NCBI GenBank assembly: GCA_002812745.2
Contig: NCSJ02000072.1
Span: forward strand, 1-64,000
Length of the DNA: 64,000 nucleotides
Source of the DNA: Scytalidium lignicola
Taxonomy: Eukaryota; Ascomycota; Leotiomycetes
Direction: 5' to 3'
This document shows, piece by piece, positions 32,725 through 44,580 of the stretch. Each line of letters begins with the position of its first letter. Positions within the stretch are counted from its first letter, which is position 1. The position numbers and the translations under genes are program-made. Below the pieces are notes generated by a model. The model made no database searches. It was not told the DNA's origin and saw only the letters and a list, made by a program, of their open reading frames with translations.

Positions 32725-33589
32725 GTACTTACGTAGAGTCCCGAGAGGGCGAAAGCAGACAACAGCACGTGATAAGGCTACAATTAAGCTAATCCACCAA
32801 AAACTCCTAGAAATTGCTGCAACTTCCCTGGGTTAATCGACATCTAGCTCGAAAGTTTAAAGTAACTGGTTTGCGAGAAGCTGAATCAACGTGCGGCTAT
32901 CTCCAGCTGCCACCAAGACCCGAGTTATTGGGTTCTAGATTCCCACTAATTACGCCAAATCGCCATAATATTGCTGCGCCATTCCCAGATCATTGTGGCA
33001 AGACATACTGCCTAATTGGGTGTGCGGGTGACGAGTCAAAATCCAGAGAGCCGAAATTCAGAAAAAGAAATATTATCATGTCCTTAAGGATGGATTCGCT
33101 CTCGATACCGCTCTCATGTCACACAGAGACGGCTTAACTACAACTTGATTTACTCATTAGATAAGGACAAGCAGCTGCCAATGAATACCGCTCCCAAACT
33201 TTTTCTTCTTGCATCCCGTACATTTTTGGTAATTATGACTTAAAAGACTGACTCGATGTGGAGGAATGCACATGAACACATACTCCAGAGGATCTAGGCA
33301 GTTGAGACACTTGCGGCGCCACCGAAAGTGTTAAAATACGCTCTCCAGAGGACCGAAGTTCCAGAGGAACTGCCCACCCTATTAGGATTTAGCGACTAGT
33401 AGAGTTAGGCCTCCTCGAAATAGGTGCTCAGAGTCAGCAAGAATATGTATTCCAGCCTCATTAGGTTTTCCAAGCATTCTTAAATACCTCTTCCACCCCT
33501 TAAGTCCTTGGCTTTCATATTTGTTGTCATTCGACCTACTTTGACTCAGTCCCACACAATATCTATCCTGAGATACCTAGACCGCAGAT
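32725..33589. other. Intergenic region
   Basis: About 860 bases with no recognisable gene. Part of 32725-32830 (frame with RGRKQTTARDKATIKLI) could be a decayed continuation of the AAA-ATPase, but the similarity is too weak to call. Confidence 0.35.
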
Positions 33590-35013
33590 ATGATTGTTGA
33601 TTACAATGCTGGCGACCTTCGTACCTACCTACGTATCTACTTCCTAGTAGTACTGACAGTACTTGGCCTTGTTGGAAATGCCTGCTGCGCCTCTGCGGCT
33701 AAGGTCAAGCTATATGGGAATAAACCTGTCTGGATCCATCTCATGACAGGATGGCAGAAGGGCACAGACGTCTTCACAACAATGTTTAGTCTGCGGAGGC
33801 TTCCTGGCGGCTGGTGGCTAGGTTGCATCATGATTGTCGCGGCTTTCCTTACCCTTGGAGCGGATTTAGCAGTGACCAGAACGGTGGTTGCTGTCACAGT
33901 CGAGTCACGTTGTCTCTTTCTAGAAGGTCTTATTCTTGACACGAGCGGAGGGGGAAACATTTGGCAGACATTGCCATGGAATGGTCAACCGAAGATTGTA
34001 GCTTCGAATGCTCAGATTACCAGCCAGGAGAACGGCTGTTTGGCAGGAGTATTTGCGAAGATAAACAGGGACCCTAGCTTCTGCGCTGGGCCTCAGGATA
34101 TCCTTGGCTCATGGATATGTGTCGAAGCTCAGCAAAATGTCACATATAGTAGTGATACATCTACCAGCGCTATCGTCGCTGATTTGACCCAAAAAGGCTA
34201 TCTATACGTCGGAGCCTCAGATGAGGTGACGAACTACGATGATGGCTCGACTAACCATCTTGTAACGTGGGCGACCTCAGCTGGAGACACTACTGGTATA
34301 CCTTCAACGTTACGGTATCTATCGACACTTCAGCAAAAAACACTGATCCAAAAATAATGCAAAGTTATTTCTGCTCGGTCGACACACTTGCTCTGGACAC
34401 AATCTTGAGCAATATCGCGACCCAAGCAACCTTTCTCGAGTGGATCCCACTGCTACAAGGCGGTGTCTATGATGGATCGAATACACCAGCCGCATCGTAC
34501 GCAAAGCTATTTATCGAGGAGCTCCTTAACACCATGACAATGGTACAGGGAGGCTCGAACTACCTGCTTTCGATACCTATCGCAGGTCAAGATACTACGC
34601 AGGGTTGTATAACTAGTGCGACGAATCTACCCGTCGCCATTCTCGTAAGAGGTGGCTTGGCCATTGTGCTCCTTATTGTTGTCACGCTGCAGTGGCTAGT
34701 GCTATTGCTCCGTCTCCGTCTCCGTCTAGGATTGACCGAAGATACCATGTCAACCTTTACTAAAGTTGTGCCTGATGGACTTACTGGGTGGCAATTGCAC
34801 GCCGCAAGAGAAACGGTCTTCGGCCAGGAGGGCCAAGGCGCAGAGCAAGCACTTCCCATGAAAGTATGGGAGCTCAACAATACATGGCAATTTCAGATCG
34901 TACACAAAGACAATCAGCAGGTTGCTAAGTTGGTCAGAGTGTCGAATCAAGACACCAACGAGCTTCATGATGTGTATGAGAATGCTGCGTTGACCTCTAT
35001 AGGGAGAGATTAG
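33590..35013 (+). CDS. Fungal multi-pass membrane protein with apparent frameshift
   Basis: ATG at 33590 opens a 255-codon frame with membrane segments at residues 14-34 (LVVLTVLGLVGNACCASA) and about 76-98 (WWLGCIMIVAAFLTLGADLA). A long extracellular-looking region with Cys residues and NVTYSS glycosylation follows. Near 34270-34300 the reading must shift by one base to the frame ending at 35013, which carries HYWYTFNVTVSIDTS, another stretch of ectodomain, a third membrane helix (VRGGLAIVLLIVVTLQWLVL) and a cytoplasmic tail. No acceptable intron bridges the two frames, so this is a real frameshift or a sequence error. Together about 470 residues. I cannot name the family; the layout (two helices, big ectodomain, one helix) is common among uncharacterised fungal membrane proteins. 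Confidence 0.6.
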
Positions 35014-35405
35014 ACGGGGTATTTGATAGTTATATAGCTTCAATCACTCGATGAGAACAGGCGCTAGGGCAACGCGAGATTTTGGCAAGTCAGCTGCGGA
35101 AAGCAGCGACTAAACCAACTGAAAACAGCAGCCAGATTGCTATCTAGTTGCTATAAGCAGTTAACGTACTGTAATTCCCAGTCCGACGAGTCACCCGGTT
35201 TAATAGTTGGTTGCACGTGTAATATTCTGCCTGAGGATGAGTTTCCTGATGACATTCGAGAACGTTCTACGTTATTATTGTTGTATCTCTTCAGATTTTA
35301 ACACCCTTGCAAACCGAATATCTTGTAGTACATCTCTAAATGTGCTACCACCTGCATCTTTGCACCTTCATTATCCTTCTAGCATAATTTAGCGCTGAAA
35401 TCTCC

Positions 35406-35927
35406 ATGTACTTTCTTACTACACCACGCGTTGGCTTCCGCCTTTGGAGCAAGGACGACATTGTGCTAGCATCGGCTTTATGGGGCGACCCCGAAGTCAC
35501 GCATTTCATTGATGCCCGCCACAGACTGGATGCCACGCAAATCGAAGAAAAGCTGGATGCTGAGCTGGAAATGCAACAGCAGCACGACATACAGTACTGG
35601 CCAATCTTCCTGATGGAAAACGGGCAACATGTCGGTTGCTGTGGACTGCGCCCCAAGGACGTCACCGCCAGAATATTTGAGTTCGGCGTACATCTACGCA
35701 AGCCCTATTGGGGAACCGGGCTCGGCGCCGAAGCTGGTCACGCAGCCATTAACTATGCTTTCGAGCACCTTAAGGCGAGGCAACTATTCGCCGGCCACCA
35801 TCCGGAAAATCATGGATCGCGCCGCCTATTGGAGAAACTCGGCTTCATCTACATCGGCAACCAGCTATATCCCCCTACTGGCTTAGAACACCCCTGCTAT
35901 ATGCTGATGCAGACACCTTCTAATTAA
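35406..35927 (+). CDS. GNAT-family N-acetyltransferase (RimJ/RimL-like)
   Basis: A single 173-codon exon from ATG at 35406. The GNAT fold is recognisable: beta1 with TPRVGFRLWSKDD, a central strand IFEFGVHLRKPYWGTGLGAE, where YWGTGLGAEA is the acetyl-CoA pyrophosphate loop, then HPENHGSRRLLEKLGFIYIG, the usual N-x-x-S-x-x-x-x-E-K-x-GF element. It fits the RimJ/RimL-type subgroup that acetylates protein N-termini or small amines in bacteria. It has no intron and is more GC-rich than its AT-rich flanks, so transfer from bacteria is possible but not shown. A CT-rich leader precedes the start. Confidence 0.8.
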   Translation: MYFLTTPRVGFRLWSKDDIVLASALWGDPEVTHFIDARHRLDATQIEEKLDAELEMQQQHDIQYWPIFLMENGQHVGCCGLRPKDVTARIFEFGVHLRKPYWGTGLGAEAGHAAINYAFEHLKARQLFAGHHPENHGSRRLLEKLGFIYIGNQLYPPTGLEHPCYMLMQTPSN

Positions 35928-37553
35928 TATTTACTGTAATACGAGTTGCGGGGCGCCGGCCGAACTTTCCCTAGTCGTAACCAAAGGATGCCAGATACAA
36001 GTCTGTTCTGTACTGATACTAGCTTGATGATCTACACCAAGGTCAACAATAACAGAGGAGAATTAGAAAGTTTCTTGATGATGGATGGCGAGACCCCAGA
36101 GCTCGGGAAGAGATCACAAAGTCAAAAGTTAGAAGTTACAGGGCATGAGATGAGGCCCTAGGAATGAGAGAGTATTATTCTGATATGAAACGTAGAATTT
36201 CAGAAATAATACTAAAAAGGAACCAGAAAAGAAGCAAACAGAGCAACAGTACAAAAANGTGAAGCCGAACATGGAGAAAAGATTGCAAAGTTCTCAACAC
36301 CTAATTAAGATGATTAACTCTTTTAACAATAAAAGTTTTAAATACTTTGTGTAGTTTTGTTCTTGACGACATCGCTTTATTGTTATATAGAATATTATAA
36401 AGCTAAAAATCCAATTAAAATCATTGTAGATCTTCTCCTGATTAATGTGATTTTAACGGACGTTTTGTAGGGGAACTTGTGTAATCCGAAGATGCTTAGA
36501 AGGAGCTCTTGAGATTTTAGGATATATTGTAAGGTTTTCGAATAGTGACATGATATGTAAGCGGTGATAATATGAACAAGTGACATTGTTTAGAAAATTA
36601 TTCTCTATTAATAATAAGAATGGATAAGATTGGTCATTGAATTAGTGTTCTATTAATAGTTGTAAATATTTATATTCACATGTTAAGAATAATACCGTTG
36701 CCGATTCTGGTGGAAGTAATTTAGTGATGTTATAAATGAGATAAATGAGATATAGCAGAATCTTTGATAGCTTTTCGGATGGTAGATACATACATGATAT
36801 GTTGATCGTGGAAGCAATCTTTAGAGTTACACCCTATTTAGCACACTATTGACTATCCGTAACCTTAGGTATTCCGTAAGAATTCAGGTAGGTAGTTATA
36901 GGGTTCTAGAAGGGTTCCCTTTGATGAAATATCTTAGTTAATCTCAGTCTAGACATAAAAGACACTAAAAATTCTATTATAGGGACAGGTATTCATTTCA
37001 GCCAATATGATGTTGAGTGTAATATACTTGCAGATGAAGAGGGAACATGAGGTTAAGTACGGGACTCGCACTGGGATGGACTATAGTTGAATCTGATGTT
37101 AGCACAGGGAATCTGAACTGCTGTATCAAAAGCAGTGCAGAGCAAAGCATCTTATTATACCACCAACGAAACTTTCTCACGAGGGTTATACTGACGACAA
37201 CTGATTTCAATCCAAACCCAAATACCCACCATAAAAACTATTTGGCAATAACTTAGAAGTTGGTAGTCTATAATTGCCGCCCAGCAAAACCATTCTATTT
37301 AAGGGATGATATAAGAATTTCGTAATACCAATGTATCGTGGGATGCTTAGAAGTACTTTAGAATAGACTAGTGAGATTGTTTTCTCACCTTGTCTAGTGA
37401 TGTTCTTCACTTTACTTCTTACTTTTCCTCCAGAGCATTTACGTTCACCGACTTTACGCAGAGCACCCATTCGTACTTGAATATTTCATTTGAGTTTTCA
37501 GCAGTGAAATAGACACCAATCTTCTATTATATGGAAGGTCAAACTTTCTCTTC
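35928..37553. other. AT-rich intergenic region
   Basis: About 1.6 kb, strongly AT-rich, especially 36180-36900, with an N after an A run at 36257. No coding sequence or structured repeat recognised. Confidence 0.45.
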
Positions 37554-38021
37554 TCAGTTATCAACACACGTCTTGGAAAATCTACTAACTGCCCATGCTC
37601 CTACAAGCCCTGCTGTCGCTCCAGTAAATTGAACCGCCGTATTCAGTATCACGATTCCAGCACCGCCTGCACCAGCACTTTGCATTATAGCAAATCAGCT
37701 CCCCGCTACAACATTTCCTATGCTGCTTTGTATGGTTGACGCCAATGTACCTACAGTTGATAATTATCATGTTGGTTTTACTCCATATAGATAATATTTA
37801 ATGAGAATAGCCATTGATGGATTTAATAACATACCGGTGCCGACTCCAGCAGATCCAAATCCGCCTGCGGCAAGTACTGGTCCTGAAACGATGGCAGGTG
37901 AGGCAATGATAGCAATAACAGCTGCCCCAACGACTATTGTAGCCGTCTTGAAAGGATTATGTCGAATCCAAGTCAAAGTCTGATTGTGCGTGAAAAGACC
38001 GTCATCGATAGGAGAAAACAT
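37554..38021 (-). pseudogene. IFI6/ISG12-like (interferon-induced 6-16 family) small membrane protein, broken
   Basis: On the minus strand ATG at 38021 starts an exon with FKTATIVVGAAVIAIIASPA and AAGGFGSAGVGTG, the Gly/Ala-rich hydrophobic core of the interferon-induced 6-16 family (PF06140), which also has fungal members. An 84-bp intron (about 37834-37751) leads to a second exon reading TLASTIQSSIGNVVAGS, then TGA at 37697-37695, then FAIMQSAGAGGAGIVI and a C-terminal end at 37554. The stop lies exactly inside the conserved block GS-x-FA, where relatives usually have Leu or Trp, so this copy would be truncated. Animal members act in mitochondria or the nuclear envelope in cell death; the fungal role is unknown. 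Confidence 0.65.
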
Positions 38022-39683
38022 GCCAAGGGTCCTTACCTCTGAGAGGATTCGCTCTCGTTGAATTATATTGAGATTTGAAGAGGTACTTTACCTTGGCTCC
38101 TCCTAGCTTTCCTCTCCAAGTTAGAAATCATGAGCGTGAAAAAACTCTTTAGAGCTGCATATGGTAGCCTGCGGGGTGGCTTCAGGAGAATGAAAAAGGC
38201 AACATCTGTCTATTTTTCGTACATGACAGAGGAGGGATTTCGGATTCCAGATGATAAAACTTATCGTAAAACAAACTTTGGCGGTGTGCTGGTTTGCTAG
38301 TTCTGTCTGCGCTGTTGGAGAAGGGAGGCATCACACATAAAGCCGGTAGCGAGTTACACAACATGAGTACATCACTTACGTGTAAAACCCAGAAGAGTCC
38401 TTCATGGTGCATCGTAGCATTAACCGCCGATGCGGTCGCACACTTTTCAAGTCAAAGCCATCTCTAATACTAGAGGATTTGGACCTCATCATGCTCTCTA
38501 TCATTTATTACGAATCAGATGCACGTGGTGATCAAAAATGAAGGATGATGTTCTCACTTACCATGCTTTAACCATCTTCTTTCTTACTTAAGACAGACGC
38601 TAACACACTCTTGTTAGAGCAGCCTTAACTTATAAGAGTAGTTTAAGTTACGCCTCTAGCATTTTATGTACAATAACTATTCGCCGGTACATTACACGTA
38701 CTCTTTACAGGTCCAGCAGCCCACGTGGCATCTAGACTCGCCGTTGGTAACCTGATGTCGGTGCGCTATCCTAGTGTAGCCCTGGAGTAAGACAGTTTCA
38801 ATGGCGTTCCAAGGAGGCAGCCTTGAAGAGAGAACCTCTCTCGTTTTGACGTGAAGTGATCAAGATATCCTCGGCTGTTGTTTAATGGCGGAGTCGATAA
38901 TTTGGCACGAGAAGATGGAGATAATCATGACGAGTTTGTGCCGTTGATAAGAGATCACACCTTGGTTATCAGTGCTTGGCGGAAAAACTTGCTTGACTGA
39001 ACAACTATAATACAAAAGCAAGACTTTGCTATAACTCTGATAAGCATATCTTAATTGATATCAATGAGAAGATCTATTAACAGCTACTGTCTTACCCTTA
39101 AACTTTTACTTAATATTAAGTTTAATAATAATGCTTGTTACATTTGTTGCTTTTGCTGTTTAAGAGGCTATGCATTCATAATGAGCACTAGGACAACTCA
39201 CCAATTATGGCAGCAGTCTTCCTGACTATACCATTCTTCATCCTTGAAAGAGATCATTGACTTTTCCCCCCGTCAGACAGAAAAAAGACAAGAAATAAAA
39301 AGTGTAAACCTTGCGAATTACGTGTCTATTGGTATATTCAAGCACCAACTTAACCCTACAGACCACCACCACGCGCTTTATGACGTATATATAGATAGGG
39401 ATGCTGGTGGGTGAGGAGGAACGCACACTGGCAACAGTAGTGCAAGCCACATGTGGCGAGTGACGTGCATCATGACAGCTCCACAATGGGGGGTGCAAAC
39501 AATGCCTTCTGAAAATGACGAAGGGCATATAAGGATAGAAACTCTTAGCTACTTGTAATCGACTCATGTGCCTTATAATTTAATATTAAGCATTAACTGA
39601 ATGATAATAAACCAACCTTGCCAAGCTTTATATCAATTTTCTAATCAGGCTACATTGTGCTGCATTCTAGAAGCTTTGGCCAA
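38022..39683. other. Intergenic region
   Basis: About 1.6 kb with no recognised gene. Small frames at 38182-38412 and 39238-39567 have no family features. Confidence 0.4.
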
Positions 39684-41818
39684 ATGGTGAAGATAGTACT
39701 ACTCTGCTTTGTCCATGGATTCAAAGGAGACGAAGAGACTTTCTTTCAATTTCCAGAAGTATATTCTATAGCCCATCTGTTGTTAATAAGACATCTTGAG
39801 GATTTCTAACAAGTACAACTCATAGCACCTACGGAATCTGGTTGCTGAGAAGGAATCCGGATTGAATGTCCGAGCTACGCTATATCCAAAATATGAGACG
39901 AAAGGTGATTTAGCTGCTTGTGTGGAGACATTTCGAGAATGGTATGCCCTCTTTTATATATATTACTACAATAGAATTATGATAACCAGATCTAGGCTTC
40001 AAGACCAGGTCACAGACCTAGAGCGTAACGCCGCAACACCACAGGCGATCCTAAATCCTTCGGTTGGGGTCATCTTAATAGCTCATTCAATGGGGTTCGT
40101 CATCACTCTTCTCCCTCCTTTCGTATAACATGCATTGATCCCCTTGAAATAGCGGTTTTCTGGCCTCGGACGCTCTCTTCTCAATCCTGACAAACCGTCC
40201 AAAAATATCTACTCCTTCATCTGCTACCCCCAAGGCTTTAATGTTCCCCCTAGTCCTTGGCCTCCTAACATTTGACACCCCCTTTAATGGCCTTTCTCGC
40301 TCCATGTTTGCCTACGGTGCCTTCAGCCAATACCAGAACCTCACCTCTCTCTATTCCATCGGAACATCGGTGACGTCATTGCTCTCGGGAGCTGGAACTG
40401 GAGCGGCGAGCAGTCAGCTTGCTACAAGGGGAATGGGAACGGTTGGTGAAGTTGGATCTGGAAGCACAAATGGAGGGACGACTTGGAAACGTTGGCAACT
40501 GCTTGCCGCAAGAACAGGAACATATGGTGCGGTTATTGCGGGTGGTGTTGCAGCATACATGAACCGCGCGGAAATTGCTGAATCGTTGTCTAAGATTAAC
40601 AAGGAGACTATTTCAACCTCCTGGTCTCGAGTGAAGGCTGGCACGAATCGAGAGAATATCTATAACCAATTAAGTGCCGTGCCTGCATATGTGAGCAGGG
40701 AGAGTATTGGAGAGGGATTCGCGTGGATGGCGGGGCACTTGAAATTCGTCGGTGCGTTGATGAAGCCAGCACAGTTGAGAATGAGGCTAGAGAGGCTAGG
40801 TCAGTTGAAAGGTGTTGGGGTGGTTAATTTTTACACCAGCTTGGGGATAAATGATTATTGGACTGGCGGATACTTCATTCCGAAACGAACTTTCTGCGCG
40901 ATTCCGTCTGAGAAGGATGAGGAGAGCGCATGGCCTATTTTTAGGGAGCAGCCAAATCCTAAAGCCAAGGATGAGGTTGCAGCTCATTGTGGGATGTTTA
41001 GACCTGAGACTAATCCAGGTTATGAGGATATGAGCCATAATGCGAGGGACTGCATAGTGGGATGGATCAGAGGTGAAGGGACTGGAGAGGTTGTTGATGG
41101 GTATGAAGTAAGTGAGTCCCACAGACGACGAAGTGTCAGTGAGGCAAGACTTTGGGATGATGATGGAAACATTCGACCTGAGTATGTAGAGAAAGAGCGA
41201 AAGAAAGGTATTAAAGTGGATGAAAAGGTGGAGGATGATGATGAGCTACAGCTACAAGCTATATTGAACGCTCCAGATATGCCTGAACCTAACGATGGGG
41301 GGATTAGCGACGATGAAGAGTTGAAGAAGGCTGCAGAGGTACCTTTGCCTATTGAGCAATTGGGAAAGGAAGCCATGGAGAAGATATGGGATGAGGATGA
41401 GGATGACAACTCGTCGAAGACGTGGCAAGAAAAGATCGGGGATCGTTTTGCCGGGATTTCGATACCTAATCTACCTTCGGTGCCTTCAATGCCAGTCATA
41501 AAATTCCCAGGACGTAAAAATACGGATATCACAGAGAATGAGCAGAGGCGAGTTACTGAAGCCGAGTCATCCAAGGAGACTAACATAGACGACAAGAATA
41601 ACCCTGAAGGCCACAATGCAGAATCAAAAGACAAGAAACTTGAAGCTACTGCATCTAACAAGTCAAAAGAGCAGCAACATTCCCAAGCAAGTCAAGTGCT
41701 TAAAGAATGGGCCACCCCTCAAGGTGATGAAGCGAGGCAGCTGAGTGAGACTCCCGAGGCTCTTGCTGGTGAAAATAAAACACTCGGGCATGGCGATAAA
41801 GAAGAGAAGATGGACTAA
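39684..41818 (+). CDS. Alpha/beta-hydrolase (DUF676/lipase-like) with long acidic tail
   Basis: Four exons (about 39684-39758, 39826-39941, 39996-40094, 40153-41818) join to 651 residues. The N-terminus reads VLLCFVHGFKGDEETFFQFP, the oxyanion-hole strand (HGF) of alpha/beta hydrolases. The nucleophile elbow AHSMGG lies at the junction of exons 3 and 4 (about residue 93), and FDTPFNGL about 40 residues later is the strand with the family's D-x-P pair. Residues 150-260 contain Gly- and Ala-rich stretches (GAVIAGGVAAYM) and a possible membrane helix. The last 250 residues are highly charged, with acidic clusters and Glu/Lys repeats, and look disordered. It belongs to a conserved but uncharacterised fungal group; lipase or thioesterase activity is an inference. 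It appears intact. Confidence 0.8.
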
Positions 41819-42980
41819 TTGTAGTTAAATACTATTTTAATTTTAAAATTCAAGTTGCCTGAGTTGTGCACAGCTTCCAGACGAGACTCTTGCCAGCTAT
41901 TATAGTTTTAAGTAGGAATGACGTTTGAGTATCCACCCTTCAATGGCCGTCGAGCATATATTAGGGCTTCGCAAGATCGTGCAATACCGGTAAACATGAC
42001 ATAATGTCGGGATACACTGGGGTGGAGTAGAACGTGAAACGGTGGATACCAGTCACAGCCCTTTTCTGAGCGACCCAAAGGGTCTGGCAGATAATATGAT
42101 TGACATTATACCCGCATTTAAGGAGAATTAATAGCGAACAGAAGTAGAAACGTATAAGAAGAACGATTAAAGAACAATTTCAGATTATTTGATACTGTTT
42201 CAGGGTAGTAGTTTAGAGAACTCAAGGTGCCTACGATTTGAGCTGTACCGGCTTGTGATTTTAATTGGTGTGGTGTATTGGTTTCCGTATTGCCAAAGTC
42301 AGATGGCAGCCTTGGGAGGGGTAGTATCGGACTCCGTGCCTTTTTTGCGTACGGACCTTATGGAGACCTCGTACTACGTGATCTCTCATATATATATAGA
42401 GATAGAGAGAGAGAGAGAGAGCTGTAACTGTCGTGGTCAAACAACACTATTCCTCCCTCTACTTCTACCGTACAGTACGCTAGTATGATTGCTACGACAT
42501 TGTAACCGTAAGTACCGATCGTACAACCTTATAACATCCACACAATAGTAAAATATTAAAGTTAAATCTCGCTATAACCTCGTGATAGCGGCGCTGAAGA
42601 GTATCTAGGCCATGAACTGATACCCCGTGTCTGGCTATGAATAGATACCATCTGCACTCGCAGCCAACGTCAGATCAAATGATGTACAAGATACGGTTGC
42701 TTCACGGAAGTACTTTTTGACACCAGTGTAGGAAGAAGGTCGAAGTTCTTAGCCATTTGCATGGGGTTCTCATAGTAGTCTGGATAAGGGGATATGGCTC
42801 AGGTATGATGACAACAGGTCAGTAGACAGGTCCCGTAGCGTGGTCTGATTTACCGTTGTGACTATGTTACCTGAATCAGAACCTTCAAGTAGCTCGGTGG
42901 ATTCCTATTAGTAGGCTGAAGTAACTAATAAAAATATCATTAAAATATGATCTAGCTCTATGATGCCTTATAATCTCTCT
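41819..42980. other. Intergenic region with microsatellite
   Basis: About 1.16 kb between convergent genes. Apart from the AT/GA repeat at 42389-42421 and one GTAC-type palindrome near 42470, nothing was recognised. Confidence 0.4.
42389..42421. repeat. AT/GA microsatellite
   Basis: Simple repeat: TATATATA followed by GAGATAGA and about nine GA units. Confidence 0.85.
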
Positions 42981-43850
42981 TTAAGTATGCTTCTTAAATG
43001 AGACGTAAAATGCCCCAGTTCCTGGTCCAAACCAAGGCTGCAACTTATCCATTTCCTCAGTGAAGACAGGAGTAGCACTAGCATCTTGGTGAAGCTACAG
43101 CTAAAAGTCAGTATTATTTATTCATCTTTAATTCATAGTAGCACCGCCGAAGTATACGGATGCGAACCTCAATACTTTCCCATCCGAGATAGTAGCAAGC
43201 CAACCTCCTCTCCTGTTCTGGTACCAGATGCTCCTTTGCTAAATCAAGTGGTACTCCATTGGTATCGTTGGTGTTTATAGCATATGTCCAATTACCTCCA
43301 GTAAATCCTTGCATGCGATAAGTATCTGTGAACGTCTTGTGCATCGAGTGTTGAAGATTTTTATCTTGGAGAGGCGAGAGAGGCGAGAGGTTTATTATTG
43401 CCTCTCGGGTGTTTAGCTACGGATTCTTCTAGTGTGAATAAGAACTCACAAGTTCGCAGATGGTCGCCTTAAAGCTTTTTGATAATTCACCCATCTGATC
43501 ATCATTAAACTCGAACAGTAGAGATCTTGCACTTTTTTNGTGTTAGCTTGTTCACTCTAGTCCTCAACTCGGAACTAGTCCGCAATCCAGAGTCCTTAGG
43601 CCATTCTGTATCAGACAATTAATTATTAGTCTCAATTTAAATCCTCGAGAAGGAAAGGCACACGAATAACCCAACAGATTTCGTGTTTCTGTTTCGGTAG
43701 GCCGAACACTTGAGGAGATGTTATATAACCAAAGAACTGATCTTTGACTTCTCCGTAATATTTAATATGTTCGCGGAGTTCTCTGAAAGCTGGCGCTGAG
43801 ATAGTAGATGTAGCAGGAAGAGTGAACCGAATGACTTCCGAGAGAACCAT
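42981..43850 (-). CDS. Dimeric alpha/beta-barrel (ABM-like) fungal protein
   Basis: Four exons on the minus strand (about 43850-43664, 43605-43450, 43401-43168, 43094-42981) give 229 residues, provided the N at 43539 is omitted; with it the second exon is out of frame. The start MVLSEVIRFTLPATS and the EICWVIQWP strand look like the first ferredoxin-like half of a stress-responsive antibiotic-biosynthesis-monooxygenase (ABM) type barrel. The second half holds HKTFTDTYRMQGFTGGNW, NTNDTNGVP, PEQERRLACYYLGWESIEL and a last segment VFTEEMDKLQPWFGPGTG. Members of this group are uncharacterised in fungi, often near metabolite genes. The gene is convergent with the hydrolase and divergent from the next regulator. 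Family assignment is by pattern; function is not known. Confidence 0.65.
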
Positions 43851-44580
43851 ATTCCGTGTAAGTCTAGTAGATAGTTTTGACGTTTCGCACTCGCTATGTA
43901 GAATAAACTTTCGAATCGGTATTTAATTAGAATATCTATTTAATGGAGTAAGATCTGGCGTACGATATATAATCACAAAGATCTGTTCGGTAGGTCGTCT
44001 CAGACGTAAAAAGCATAAGTTATTGCGTTTCCTTTGAGCAGCCTAATTATCTATCTAGCTTCTATTCATGTCGTAGTCCATAACTACACTTATGTTATTT
44101 TTGATGAAAATGAATCCAAGCAGACTCTTAATTGACTCTTGTCATGTTGTCAAGCTACGCAACGACTGGGCCAGTGGCGGTGCTTTGTGGATCATTGTCT
44201 GTGTTCTACGCTTCTGATAGGAACGTTTGGACGGTGGTGGCTGTCTCGACATGGAACTCCGACGATTAGCTGCTGTAAGCTGAGTCCGGTGATTTAATTA
44301 TCGTTCTTGCTGACAACCACCAACCTAATAATATTACTCCATCAACCCCTCTTCTATATTACTAAAATCATCACGGAATTCCACTGACACTGACAAATTA
44401 AGAATATACATGGTATACTAAATCTTTGCAGAGGCTCTAGCTTGAGATTTAGATTCCACAGTATTGGCATTGGCTGGACTTAGGCAAAAAATAGCGGATC
44501 GAAGGATAATTCTGATCGGACAGACCTATCACCGTTTGTTATTCTGATGATTTGGATTGGTAGAACTCCGCCCTTTTAGC
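43851..44580. other. Divergent promoter region
   Basis: About 730 bases between the ABM-like gene and the zinc-finger regulator. AT-rich, nothing coding recognised. Confidence 0.4.
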
